DNA from: Whalleya microplaca
Lineage: Eukaryota > Ascomycota > Sordariomycetes > Xylariales > Xylariaceae
Length of the DNA: 64,000 nucleotides
Reading direction: 5' to 3'
Assembly (NCBI GenBank): GCA_022497155.1
Contig: MU385778.1
Location: forward strand, 155,642-219,641
Under the pieces are notes generated by a model, which worked only from the letters and a program-made list of their open reading frames with translations, made no database searches and was not told the DNA's origin. A program made the position numbers and the translations under genes. Within the stretch, counting starts at the first letter, position 1; every line of letters begins with the position of its first letter. Below, one piece after another: positions 1 through 11,072 of the stretch.

Positions 1-1
1 T

Positions 2-220
2 ACTAACAGTCATAAGGTTGTTGATACTCATGCCCTTCACGTTATATACGCGTTTAGCATTGCAGAAGCAGTACCGCAAATAGGATCTATCACCTTTGAA
101 GACATCTTGAAGAGTGTCAAGGCCCTGGTTGCCATTCGGATTTCTCCTTTTTTGTGGATGAGTAAAACAATACTCATAATGAATATGCTAGAACGTAAAT
201 TACAAGAAATTTACATTTAG
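2..220 (+). other. open reading frame cut by the window edge, unrecognised
   Basis: A frame on the plus strand is open from base 2 to a TAG at 218-220 (72 codons) and has no start inside the window. It encodes a mixed polar and hydrophobic peptide with a segment reading FEDILKSVKALVAIRISPF. The length and composition are compatible with the last exon of a gene lying to the left, but I recognise no family and chance cannot be excluded. No splice acceptor or polyadenylation signal settles it. Confidence 0.25.
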
Positions 221-708
221 AACATTGTCCGTATTTTGTCCAAAATTAAACTTGCCAATGATACATAATATGACGACAAAGGTCCCAGCCTGTCGGACTC
301 ATGTGTCAGTAAATGATTACATACTCACTATAGGCACCTTGATTACCTACGATATAACCGCAAAGAGCAACATGTAAGGCGAGAGAAAAAGAGAAAAAAA
401 AACCAAACCTGACCCCCACTTCTCCCCCTTAATGCAAACATGAGTGCTCGCGAAAGATTTAGGCTGTTGAGATCCAAGAAAGAGAACATCAATATCCAGA
501 CTGCGTGTATGGAGATCAACCAGCCCATGAACCATATATGAACATCAAATGGGCGAGCTAGGTAGAGACAGGCTTTTTAGCGAATCATCGTAGCCCAAAT
601 GAAACTGATTGGCGTCATTCTATTAGCAATTGAGGCAACCAAAGTAGGTAGGCAAATAAAGCTGGAGTGAAAATCATGAAGGGGATGGAACATCAAGGTA
701 TAATTGGG
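221..708. other. intergenic, nothing recognised
   Basis: No convincing coding frame. A polypurine run lies near 381-401. The short frames on the minus strand here have no domain character. Confidence 0.6.
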
Positions 709-1888
709 CTATTGTCTGACAAGTAAGCTGATGGCCAGAGAGAGGATTGTCACGTTAACCAATCCAGATGCCATAAAGAAGACGCCACCTTGGCATACCA
801 AACTTTTGGAAGTACCTAGGATCATATGGGAAGCTAAGCCACCTATACTCTCCATCACTGCCAAACCAGCCAAAGCCGGGTACTCCACACTAGCTGCTGT
901 AATTGCGTAACTTTTTGATATAATCAGGCGTGGCTGATCCTGGGACAGTGAAGATTACCAAGCCATACAACTCACTCGATGTAATTACCAACGCCAAGCG
1001 AGGCAGGACAATAAACTGGCTCGCCATTGAGATGCCTGCATAGAAGAGATCCGAGGCGTGTTAATAACCCATCTGTAGAAGTTCTTCACTGTTGTTAGAG
1101 GGTTCGTTGCCTGCGTGTGCGTTCTTGTCTGGTTACTCGAGCTTATGCTTATCCGGTCTAAGCGTACCATAGGCCTTTGGAAGCACGTAGGGCAGAATGA
1201 ATAAATAGACGGAAGCTGTGCCAGCAGCTATAGACAGAATGTAGCCATTCTCCGTGCTAGTAAAACCAAACTTCAGCACAGAGTGGACCATAATTGCTGG
1301 GAAGAAGTATGCTTGTGCTCTGTTATAGAAGAAGATTGCAAGGCCTGAAAGCAAGACAACTGGTTCGCGGTAGAAGTAGAGAATGGGATCAAAGAAGGAA
1401 ATACGATCAGTTGTTGTGGATTTCGGAGCAGTCTTGGAGGAATTTTCATTTCCATCGTTAGGCGCCGCGGTCGACACAGGGATGAAAACTACTAAGTAGA
1501 CTTTTGACAGGCCTAATACTACAATCGCTAGGGCGAAGCTGAAGAAGAAGTTTGGTAGTAATGTGACAAGTGTAGAGCTCATAGATATCCCAATCATACA
1601 CAATGCCAACGACGTCCCCATCAGTCGCGAGAATCGACCTGGTTCGTTGGTCCGGATATATATGGCCGCAAGAGTGTAGTGTAGTATGTTATCCGTTCTG
1701 TGTGGAGGCAAGCCGTCTCTAAGTCTGCTTCCGGCGACATCATGTCTTTCTTGGATTGAAAGGTTTCTGGTAAAATAGACAGTTTTTGAGCTGCTAGAAG
1801 TTTCCGGTGACAACTCAAGGCTCTGAACCAGCGAGACGGAGAAGTCGTTGGCTCCGTATGAATGCGAATAGGGGAATGAGTGGGTCAC
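709..1888 (-). pseudogene. MFS transporter relic, lacking the N-terminal half
   Basis: The minus strand shows the C-terminal half of a 12-helix major facilitator transporter broken across three frames. The longest piece (1133-1888) carries helices reading GTSLALCMIGISMSSTLVTL and LPNFFFSFALAIVVLGLSKV, a hydrophilic loop, then two more helices. Similarity resumes near 1035 in another frame (YAGISMASQFIVLPRLALVI) and, after a frame change in the AAAAAG run near 912-917, continues to a stop at 709-711 (final part LVNVTILSLAISLLVRQ). Helices 1-4 and the signature loop between helices 2 and 3 are absent. One gap resembles an intron (acceptor near 1075), but splicing does not restore the frame. It is a degraded transporter beside other degraded metabolic genes. 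The substrate is unknown. Confidence 0.7.
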
Positions 1889-2007
1889 GCGTGTACCTGT
1901 ATCGGTACCGGATAGCGTATTTGTTTAGCAGCTTTCAGTAGGATTCAAAACTGGCTGATTAAGGAACTCAAGCCGTTCAAGTCCGCTCGGAAATGTAGGA
2001 GCTTGGG

Positions 2008-2448
2008 TTGGTGGCTAACGCGCTTACAGTGAAAGAACGTCCGGAGGTAATAGTCATTCAATATACTCCAATTATTAACAATTTAGTATTAGAGACCTCT
2101 CTAGTAAGGTGCCCCACTTCTCCGGTTCTTTACACCATAAAGTGGTGCCTTCACGATTGGAAAGACCCACAAGCAGTCACTATTCTGAAGAAGATCCGCC
2201 AGAGCATCGTCATTGAGCCAAAGAGTAGACTGGTCGTGTTAGAGTCGATACTCTCTAATAATCACTCTGCTCGATTGAGTCAGTATGGAGACATCAACAT
2301 GATGATGACTGCTGATGGCTGAGAGAGGACGGAAGCGCAATGGCAATACCTGGCAGCGCTCTCTGGCTGGAAGATTAGAAAGATCTGGGACTTGAGGAGA
2401 GCGTGGGTCAAAGCCATGGATTTCAGACCAATCTTGGACGAGTCATAA
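2008..2448 (+). pseudogene. O-methyltransferase relic (C-terminal part)
   Basis: The frame reads through the C-terminal half of a plant/fungal class O-methyltransferase: the LHDW motif whose His is the catalytic base in the family, a helix ILKKIRQSIVIEPKSRLVVL, and the DINMMMTADG segment. A TGA at 2320-2322 interrupts it exactly where homologues continue. The same frame then goes on with ERTEAQWQYLAALSGWKIRK to a TAA at 2446-2448. The SAM-binding glycine motif and dimerisation domain are missing upstream, so this is a truncated and nonsense-interrupted copy. Such methyltransferases usually act on phenolic or polyketide secondary metabolites, consistent with the surrounding gene set. Confidence 0.75.
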
Positions 2449-3480
2449 ATGGTGATGTTATAGAGAAAACTAAGTTCGTTTAGTACATATTTATTCAACA
2501 TTGGATGTTGTCAGATACACGCTCTTGAAATGATAAATGGTTAAGGTGCCCGTAATTCTGCGGAGACCGGAAGATGCAGTCGACGTACGAACAATAAAGA
2601 CCTGTCACAAAATCATGCTCGGATCTAACTAGGTAAAAAAAAGCACTGTATACCTGTAAAATTTGGCCTTAAAAGCCTTCTCAATGCGCTGATAAACAGC
2701 ATCAGATACTTGTCAAAGGTCTTAGAATCATATGACGGGAGCCCCTGAATACCCCTGAATAGCCCACATTATTATGTAAGCAGCCAAGCGTGTTGCGTAC
2801 GGGCTCGATATTATATATCTAGGTTCTCATATACCATGTGGGCATGTAAAACATAGCTGGGACCTTTCTTGGAGTAAGAGCAATTCTGAAGCTCAATATG
2901 ATAGATCTCAAGGTACCTAGATAGGTATCCATTGTCTAAAGGGGCAGAGCTTTAGATTTCTAAGGGAATACTCATCCGTCATGCAGTTAAGCTACAAAAC
3001 ATTTTCTGGGGTAGCTGATTCTCTTGAACTTCTAAACTTACGGTAGCCCAGTAAATATAGTAGTTCTATTGACCATACAAGTAATGATCAGGGTTCAACA
3101 ACACCACAGAAATGTTTCACAGTAGGAGGTGCCCAAGTAGGTACCTCTTAGAACAGGCAACATTGACCAAAGAACATAGGAAATTAGTGCGTATACCTGA
3201 GAAGAATAACAAAGACATGGATGTTAGCATTGCAGAAGAAGATCTACACGTGGCATCGGATGTTATACCAAATATACCCTTTATATCTACATATAGATAA
3301 GGCGGACCTGTCCATTCTCGTCTCTTGGTTACTAACTCGAATATAGAAAGTCAAAGATACCTACCTACCTATATACTGAAGTCCATTTCGATCATCGTGC
3401 CATCATTACCAATAATAGTGGAGTATGGTCTTCTCGTTCAAGATCTCCCCTGAAAGGGAGGGGAGCAAACTGAACTACTT
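2449..3480. other. intergenic, nothing recognised
   Basis: No supported gene. A 62-codon frame at 3112-3300 on the plus strand has no recognisable features. The 3' flank of the MmgE/PrpD gene ends here. Confidence 0.6.
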
Positions 3481-4830
3481 CTACCGCCAATTCAAAGCAA
3501 CATCAGTCATATTTCCAATGTTCGTAAAAGTATGATATGCTTTCTCAGCTCTCACAACACCAATTTGTAGTGACACCTGGTCCATGAATTTCTTTTTCAA
3601 GTCCGCGACAGTAAGCGGGTTTTCTAGACTCCCAATCGCGTGCTCAATATGTTTTTCTAACATACTCCCATCCTCAAATGTAATGGATATGTAGGCTTGA
3701 TCCTCACTCACACCTTCATCCGTGGTGACATTGACTTTCTGGCGCATATTGACCACGCTCTCGTTTTTGACAACTGTATCAGTGAATTGCGTCGGTGTTG
3801 CTGCACCGTATATGAGTCCAACGGCTGCAGCGTGAAATATGCTGAACTTCCCCTCCAAACCTGTTTGGGGGTCAGTTTGACCGGTGAGTACTAGAACTTC
3901 CGGATTCACGCGGAGATCAATGCTCGTGATTGATGAAATATTCTTTCCCTCATTAAGTGACTGATTGTGTAACTGAATGCAGCCATCAATAGTCGGGTGC
4001 ATGACGATGCCGCATGGAAATGGTTTAAACGTGTTTTTCTCGATCTCCCATATCTTTCCCAGTTGATCGAAATACGCGGTCGCATTCTCACGGGTGCTGA
4101 CGACATTTAACCATCCATACTTCGCCTCCAGTGCCTCCAAGGAGCTGGTGTACCCGTTTTGTGCTAACAACGCTCCCAGCATCCCGCCCTGTGTCGCGCG
4201 GCCGATATGGAAAGACTTCGTCATGGAGCCGAAGAACTCCTGCATGCCTACGACTTGCGTAGCAGCTATTCCGATAGCATGTTGCATGCGGGTAGTGTCA
4301 AGGCCGATGATTTTTCCCACTGCAACAGCTGCACCAATGGATCCCGTCGTGCTTGTGATGTGCCACCCCACGTCGTAGTGCTGTGGCGACACCGATAATC
4401 CAAGCTTGCACTCAGCTTCAACACCCGCCACAAATGCCGTCAGAAAGTCGTGCCCGGATACTGGAGCCTGCCACTCTGCCACGGCTAGGAGGGCGCTTGC
4501 CACGACGCCCGTGGGGTGTATGATGGTCTCGAGGTGTGTGTCGTCGTAGTCGTCGACATGGGATGCGATGCCATTCACAAAGGCTGCTACTTGTGCGTCT
4601 GCAAAGCTGTCGGTTATCGATCCGTTTGAACCTAGAATACTAGAGGTGGATGGACCGCCGAAGGCTATACGTGTTGTAGTAAGTGCGATTTGTGGCGCGT
4701 CTTGTGCGAAACCGCCGATGGCACAACCGGCCCAGTTGTACACGCTCTTGGTGGCGGCGTCAATCACAGAGGGCGTTAGGTTGCTGTACGTGAGATTGGT
4801 GGCCCAGGAAGCTAAAGTGAAGGTTGCCAT
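3481..4830 (-). CDS. MmgE/PrpD family protein, cis-aconitate decarboxylase-like
   Basis: Single-exon gene of 449 aa starting at MATFTLASWA; the frame runs a little further upstream only through a TTG. The fold covers 2-methylcitrate dehydratase (PrpD), iminodisuccinate epimerase and cis-aconitate decarboxylase (CadA/IRG1). The conserved active-site set is visible and collinear with the decarboxylase: HVDDYDDTH at 91-99 followed by H105, WHITSTTGS with H157, MTKSFHIG with K205, and FKPFPCG with K269. No mitochondrial presequence or signal peptide is evident. It is the only intact enzyme in a stretch of broken transporter, methyltransferase and P450 genes. In Aspergillus and Ustilago, itaconate clusters pair this family with an MFS exporter and a P450; PrpD-like enzymes also occur in alkylcitrate/maleidride clusters. 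Substrate is therefore open: cis-aconitate, an alkylcitrate, or another acid. Confidence 0.9.
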   Translation of the reverse strand: MATFTLASWATNLTYSNLTPSVIDAATKSVYNWAGCAIGGFAQDAPQIALTTTRIAFGGPSTSSILGSNGSITDSFADAQVAAFVNGIASHVDDYDDTHLETIIHPTGVVASALLAVAEWQAPVSGHDFLTAFVAGVEAECKLGLSVSPQHYDVGWHITSTTGSIGAAVAVGKIIGLDTTRMQHAIGIAATQVVGMQEFFGSMTKSFHIGRATQGGMLGALLAQNGYTSSLEALEAKYGWLNVVSTRENATAYFDQLGKIWEIEKNTFKPFPCGIVMHPTIDGCIQLHNQSLNEGKNISSITSIDLRVNPEVLVLTGQTDPQTGLEGKFSIFHAAAVGLIYGAATPTQFTDTVVKNESVVNMRQKVNVTTDEGVSEDQAYISITFEDGSMLEKHIEHAIGSLENPLTVADLKKKFMDQVSLQIGVVRAEKAYHTFTNIGNMTDVALNWR

Positions 4831-5728
4831 GATGCTTGGCGCTCGTCTGTTGACCTCCAATCCTTTATGTACTTAGCTTAATTAGATGACATTGACAGCT
4901 ATATTGGTTGACTGAGGGGTAATCGTCCTGATGGGGAAGTGGAGCTGATGTAATACGGTGTATCAGAGCTTGTATCAATCGTTCTACCGGGAATAGGGTG
5001 GGCTTGAAAATCTCATGGTGGTTGTGCAGGATAGCACGGAGTTGAAATTGGAGAACAGTACCTGGCTAACTTAGCTCAGGTTGGCGAATTATACCATCCA
5101 CTGGTAGACAATATCTCGCGTGGAACCGTATTTAGGCAATATATTTGATGTTTAGTCATATCGTGGCTTGATGACAGGAGGCCTTGTTGTTTACGTTGAC
5201 AATAACTAAGGAACACTGACAGCGTTTTGTGGTTATCTAAGCCGAGTAAATTTGAAATCAAACTGCAATACTTGAAAAAACGACATTAACCTCGCTGGCC
5301 TGCTTAGCATATAATGATATATTAGCCTAGACTCTTAAAGGGGAACGCGCCATCAATACCTATTTTACAATGAAGTCAAATGGAGGAGAATATGTATACA
5401 ATATAGAAGGTGTAACGGAGTTATCGCCTTTACTCGAAATCCTAGATTAGCTAGTCTCATATATATGCGCTTACGATATTTTTAATCGTTATGAGCTACG
5501 GGGTTGCGTGCCCATCTATATTGGTATCTAGGAATAGAACTGAGAGGAAGTCTACTTTAACCGAAGAGAGGAGAACATACCATTGAATATCCTTATTTGG
5601 TATCCAGACGTTGTAAGATTAAAGTAAGGTACCTGAGAATTTGAATTCCGTTTCACGATAGGGGTAATAGCTACAGAACCCCTTATTAGGTCCCAGGACA
5701 TCAGGCGCTGGGGCAACTGAGCTCAATG
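4831..5728. other. intergenic, promoter of the MmgE/PrpD gene
   Basis: Holds the upstream region of the leftward MmgE/PrpD gene and the 3' flank of the leftward MFS gene. No coding frame with domain character and no repeat seen. Confidence 0.6.
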
Positions 5729-7348
5729 CTACAACCCATTTCGTGCCCTCCTCCAGCCCATTCCTTTCATACGTAGTAAGATGACCGCCGCAGTTCCAAA
5801 CAAACCACTCCATAGTGCCAGCGCCGTAAAGTACCATCCCCTTCCCGCCACGTCGAGTAGTGGTTGTAGTAATGCAGTGCCTGCAGCCGCCATCGCACAA
5901 CGTGTGATGCTCGTCGCTGCGGCTCCAGTACTGGGACTTTGAGGAAATGAGTCCACCAATGAAGCATTGTACGTAGTATAGAAATATGTTCCCCAGAAAC
6001 CCTGCATAAACTGCAATACTAAAGCAATTGAGAAATGGGATGCGTATTGTACAGCCCAGCCATAGCTAATAACAGTCGATGTCGAAATGACCAGCATCCA
6101 ATAATTGCTCCGTGATCTGGCCTTCTCAATGGGAAATTGGAGGAGATCGTCACCAACGACCTTGTCGGTGGTGAAGCCGGATTGTCGTGCTGTGACGCGA
6201 TAGTTACGGTCCATTAGTTTACCTGTGAAGTAGCTACCAACAACAAGCCCGACGCCTCGAGGTAGATATGCAAGACCTATATATAGTTCGTTGAAGCCAT
6301 ACTCCTTGAATATGTCAGGTAATGAGGCCACGAAGGCGTAGTCGACGGTATAAAAAGATCCGTGAATCCAAAGCGCCAGTAGGGTATCCTTGTGGAAAAT
6401 GATGCGAAAGCAGGAGAGAATATTGATGAGACCATATTTCCGGGCAACCGATTTATTTTGAGCTTTCTCCTGGGATGACTCAATTGTTCTTGATCCATAC
6501 CCGGAGCATCGTTTCATTAGGTTGAGCCAGCTCAGCTGCCACCACTTGTACTGTGAATAGTCGCCACCATTGCCGATTAGAGTCCTAGCAGTCTCTGGCA
6601 AGAGCAGGCCAACACCTCCAAATAATACTACAGCAACAATAACCAGGGCCCAGAATAGCCATACATAGCTGCCGCTGGTGTAGGCAACTGCCCCACCAAT
6701 CACAGGCCCAACACAAGCGCCTAAGTTGAGCGTCATGCCAACTGAGCCAAGCATGCGACCCCTTTTACTAGGTATGCAGACGTCGGCGAAGACCCCGAAG
6801 CTGAGCGCGTAGGCAGCACTCGCCCCCAGACTTTAAATAGCACGCATTACTAGTAGAACGGCATAACTGTGCTTGTTAACTGATAGTCCAATATTTCCGA
6901 TGATGTAGAGCAACAATGTAAATAGGAAAAAAGGCCGGCGGCCATAGCTGTCCGACAAGGGCCCAAAAAGAACTGGAGAAATTGCTTGGAATATGATGTA
7001 GATAGTCAGAGTAAGATTGATAGCTTGTGCCGAAGTATCGAAGTGCATCCGTAATAGGGGAAGCAATGGGAAATAGATGGTCGCCGTGAGAGGCGACGTG
7101 ATGGTTGTGACTCCTAGAAGCAATTGCAGCTGTCTCAAACGAAACCCAGAGAGAGTTGAATATGGCGGATGCGGTCGTCGTAGCGAATTCTGCCCACATA
7201 CAATTGGTTCTGCCGTATTATCGTTGGGCATTTTTAGAGTTCTGCTCGTTAAAAGTGAATGAGCTTCATTTATGGTTGCCGAAATACTTACGTCGTTGGG
7301 TATGTTGAAGGTAGCAAGGTGATGAGAGAAGTGGTGCGCACGGTCCAT
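5729..7348 (-). pseudogene. MFS multidrug transporter (DHA1 type) with one in-frame TAA
   Basis: One frame of 540 codons runs from ATG at 7346-7348 to the stop at 5729, interrupted only by a TAA at 6833-6835. The first part holds helices 1-3 and the signature loop GPLSDSYGRRPFFLF. The stop falls in the helix-4 motif (VMRAI-stop-SLGASAAYALSFGV), where DHA1 transporters normally have a Gln; CAA to TAA is a CpA-to-TpA change, the kind RIP makes. The second part carries the GACVGPVIGG motif in helix 5, a long central loop and helices 6-12. Everything else is intact, so the lesion looks recent. A methionine at 7229 could be the true start, because a GTAAGT lies just downstream of the first ATG. 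In its intact form it would be a plasma-membrane exporter, probably of the cluster product. Confidence 0.85.
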
Positions 7349-7477
7349 TCCGATGTGGTCTACTTCGTGTTACGCAGAAGGGCGGCACGGTAGACAATAC
7401 AGCAAGTTCAGTTGGAAACGAAATTTTTGACTACTTCAAATCCCCATATCTTTCTCCCCAAGCACACCAAAATCATC
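7349..7477. promoter_or_regulatory. divergent promoter between the MFS and P450 genes
   Basis: Only 129 bp separate the two start codons, so both genes should share one regulatory region. A CT-rich stretch precedes the P450 start at about 7450-7465. I see no clear TATA box or paired CGG site for a zinc-cluster regulator. Confidence 0.5.
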
Positions 7478-9104
7478 ATGACTGCCGTGTCGCTGCTAGC
7501 GCTGCTGGCTTCTTCTGTCGCCGCTTTTGCTGCCTATCGCCTGTATCTAACCTACACACTGCGACTCACGGCCCAACAGCATGGATGCCAGCCCGCAGCC
7601 CGCTACAAGCATAAGGACCCCGTGTTCGGTTTGGATATCTTCCTGCGAACCGGAGATGCTATCTCCAAGAACCAATTCCTGGTCGAGCACCAGCGGCGAT
7701 ACGATACATATGGGCATACGTTCGAAAGCCTGAACTTCGGTTCGCATGGCATATCCTCTATCCACCCAGAAAACCTACGGGCAGTCTTCTCCAAAAATGC
7801 TGCAGACTGGGGCGTTCAGCCTTTGCGACTACACGGTATGGGCCCATTCTGCGGCACGGGATTTATCACGACTGACGGCTCTGACTGGAAGGTCTCCCAC
7901 GACCTACTCAAGCCCGGCTTCCACAGGTCCAATATTTCTGATTTTGGTCCCCTTGAAGAGCACTTCCAGATTCTACTAGGACAGATCCCAAAGGACGGCT
8001 CTAAGTTTGATTTACAGCCATATCTCTTAAGACTGGTTTGTCTTGTGAACCCGTGCCCACGCTTCTGGCCCCCTAACGTATGCGCACTAGTATCTTGACT
8101 TGAATACGCTCTTTCTGTTTGGAGAGCCTATCGGAATGCTTTCCGGCATGCCTCCATCGCATGCAAAAGGCTTTTTGGATGCATTCCAGGCTGGCTTCAA
8201 TGGCTGCGGAATACGCATCGCCCTGGGGCCTCTGAGCTTCTTGATGCCAAAGCGTTCCTGGCTCGAGGCATGCAACAAGGTTCATAAATTCGCCGATATA
8301 TATGTCGAGAGAGCTATCAAGTACAGTAACACAGTCAACTCGGTCGAACATAGCCAAGACAAAACAAAGCGACGCACTCTGCTTTTCAACATGGCACAAG
8401 CGACGGCTGATAGGACTGTTCTGCGGAACCAAATAGTGCAGGCCATGATGGCAGCAACCGAAACAACCGCTTCTTTGATTAGCCACGTTATCCGGAACTT
8501 GGCCAGCAATCCTATCATAGCTACCCAAGTGCGAGCTGAAGTTCTGGCCGTGGGTGACAAGCCGCTGGATTTCGACCAGTTACCGCGGATCAAGTCCCTG
8601 CAACATGTTATCACTGAGAGTATGCCTGCTAATATTTGGCTCTAAATTGAAAGTTATCGCTAACGTGATGGCTAGCTCTTCGTCTGTACCCTGTATTTCC
8701 GCAGATGAATCGCGTTGCTTTAAAAGATACTTTTACCTACCGGAGGAGGCTTGGATGGCACCGCTCCAGTGTTCGCGCCAGCCGGCACTCTATTCGATAC
8801 TTGCTTCGCTACGCTCCACCGCGATCCGAAAGTTTGGGGTCCCAATGCCAATGAGTTTTGTCCCTCCCGCTGGGAAAATGCTTATAGCCCTCCCCCATTT
8901 ACATTCGTACCATTTGGAGCTGGACCTCGACAGTGCTTGGCACAGCAAAAGGCGACTATGGAGGTTTCGTATATAGTATCACGGATATTGCAAGAGTTTA
9001 GCGGAATAAAGAGCGAAGACGAGAAACCCTATCAGGCACAGGTAGCTCTAACAGCAAAGAGCGCTCACGGGTGTCTTATATCGCTCACCCCAGCGACAGG
9101 ATAA
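7478..9104 (+). pseudogene. cytochrome P450 (CYP52-like) with one frameshift
   Basis: Starts at ATG 7478 with an N-terminal membrane anchor (LLALLASSVAAFAAYRLYL). Exon 1 is 7478-8035, intron 8036-8090, exon 2 8091-8619, intron 8620-8675 with a GCTAAC branch site, exon 3 from 8676. The splices are clean and in frame. Motifs are the LFLFGEPIG region, an I-helix MAATETTAS, the K-helix ETLRLYP, the PSRW region and the haem loop FVPFGAGPRQCLA. Between RVALKDT and LPTGGG the frame shifts by one extra T in the run 8731-8734; ignoring that base gives about 504 aa, normal for the family. Either a young pseudogene or a sequencing error. CYP52-type enzymes often hydroxylate alkyl or fatty chains; here the substrate is unknown. 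It is divergent from the MFS gene, with 129 bp between the starts. Confidence 0.85.
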
Positions 9105-9158
9105 ATTATACGGAGTATACGGAGATGACAACATAATATGATGAAATAGACGCAGGTT

Positions 9159-11072
9159 ATGAGTAGTATAGTAGTTGTTGTTAGAGAAGTATCATCACTA
9201 GAGTCAGAGGAGGCTCTGCCTCCTATATATATAAGCCACAGCTTGTGGGGTGTCCAGCCACCTGAATTATCACAGCCACATCCCTGTAATCTCTCATGTG
9301 ACGACTTCGGTTCAGGATGGCAGATACTAAACCCAAATCTACTGAAAGAAACAGCGCAAATTGATGGGGCCGTGATGAACTCTTCAATGTGTCTAGCCTT
9401 CAACAGCAATCAAACGCAGGTCGGCGTATCATACAGGGGAGCCCCGCTTTCGGTGTGGAGGCTTCAGGATGGACGATGCATCAACAAATGCAAGAGAGCC
9501 AAGGACTTTCGTAACGAGCAACGCCGACCTTCTACGAACTGGTTTGCAGTAGACCGATTCACATGGAATCCTGTTACTGACCATGTACTGTGAATTTACA
9601 AAGATGGATGCATCTTCAAATGGCATCCCATAACGGACGAGAATGTTGAGGCATATTGGGCTGCAGATGAGATAGCAGCCAGTCCTAACGGAAAACTCTT
9701 CGCAACTAGCAGCAGTGAAGGTTCAGTCAGAGTGTGGAACTTTGCATACTTCACCGTCATTTATCAACTTTCATCAGAAAGTCTTGTCGCAGAACTGGCA
9801 TTTGGATCTGGTAGCCAACATTTTTATGACCTCCGCGATGGATGCATCAATGCGTGGGAGTCTAATAGCTTGACTCGTTTCATTGAAACTGATGAGCATA
9901 TTAGCGATAGCAACAGCGAGGATCAATCGTCCACAGCAATATCCAAATTCTCCGAAGAATGGACAGCTCAATTCGCAGCCGTTACAACATTCGCTACAGC
10001 CCCTGGAGACAATTCTTATTGCGTTGGCTACGAGGATGGAACTGTCACCCTTTTCCAGAGGGGTGAAGTCAAGGGCGTCGAATTTGCTAGATTCCATAAC
10101 TTTCTTCCAGTCACACACATTCGATGGAGTGAAAATGGAAAGTATGTAGCTATTGCTGACCTTGCAGGAGACATAAAACTCAAAGCGGTGGATCAGAATG
10201 TCATGCAGGACACAGTCATATCATCACTACCTTCTCCCCAGATTAACCTCGATAATCATAACATCGAGAATATAGTCTTGAGCCCTGATGGCAAAATTAT
10301 CTTCATATCAACGGGAGAAAAATGCTTCATCTGTTCTACTAAGGATGGCACTTTGCAGTCTATCTCTGAATTGGAGGATGGCAGCCATCGCAAGTGGATA
10401 TGCCATCCGACGCAACCTGATGTCATCTTGGGATGCGGGAGCCTGAATATGCAGGCCTATGATTGGAAAAGCCTGGAGAAACTATGTTGTTACTCTTATC
10501 ATGAGATTCATTCAAAGCAGGTACATGAGAGTGTGACAACTGATGTATCGGAGTTGGATGTAACCAAGCTTGGCCAACTATCATTCTCCGACAAAAGCCA
10601 TTCCCCAACAGTCAACAAAGCCTTCATCACTCAAGATGGACAACATATTCTTTTACATACCAGCACGACCACTGCTATCAATCAGGCTCACAAACGCTTC
10701 ATAATTATCCCCATCACTGAGCTTCAAGCAGCTGATGATAGTACGCATCTACCTCCCTCTTTGGGATATCTTCAGGTCCCGTCTGAGATTTCCGGCCTGG
10801 TAAATGTGCCCATAGGGATCCTGTCCGGTTCCAGATTGGCTTTCTTGAACCACGACCTTTGGTTCTGTACTTATTATCTTGAAGCCGCATCTCAATCCAA
10901 CATATCTGGCGCTTACCACCGATTTTACTTCGTTCCGAGGGACTGGGTGGGCAGGAGTAGCTTCGAGTGCTGCGAACTGACGAGGGATAGGTCACTATTC
11001 TGGCCTAAGGACGATAGAATTGTGCTTATCGACTGCGACCTTGACGACCCAAGATTGACTTCTCTGTTTTAG
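9159..11072 (+). pseudogene. orphan C-terminal beta-propeller of an NLR-like (NACHT-WD) protein, one nonsense codon
   Basis: A single frame is open for 637 codons apart from a TGA at 9591-9593. It contains degenerate WD/propeller blades (SVWRLQDGRCIN, IYKDGCIFKWHP, LFATSSSEGSVRVWNF, NIVLSPDGKIIFIS) and ends with the FYFVPRDW segment that closes many large fungal NACHT/ankyrin/WD STAND receptors. No NACHT or other N-terminal domain lies upstream: the frame begins 55 bp after the P450 stop. The piece is therefore a 5'-truncated, nonsense-interrupted fragment of an incompatibility or immune-type receptor, probably moved here. If transcribed it could still give a propeller-only protein of about 446 aa from 9732 onward, but no proper start is evident. 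Confidence 0.7.
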
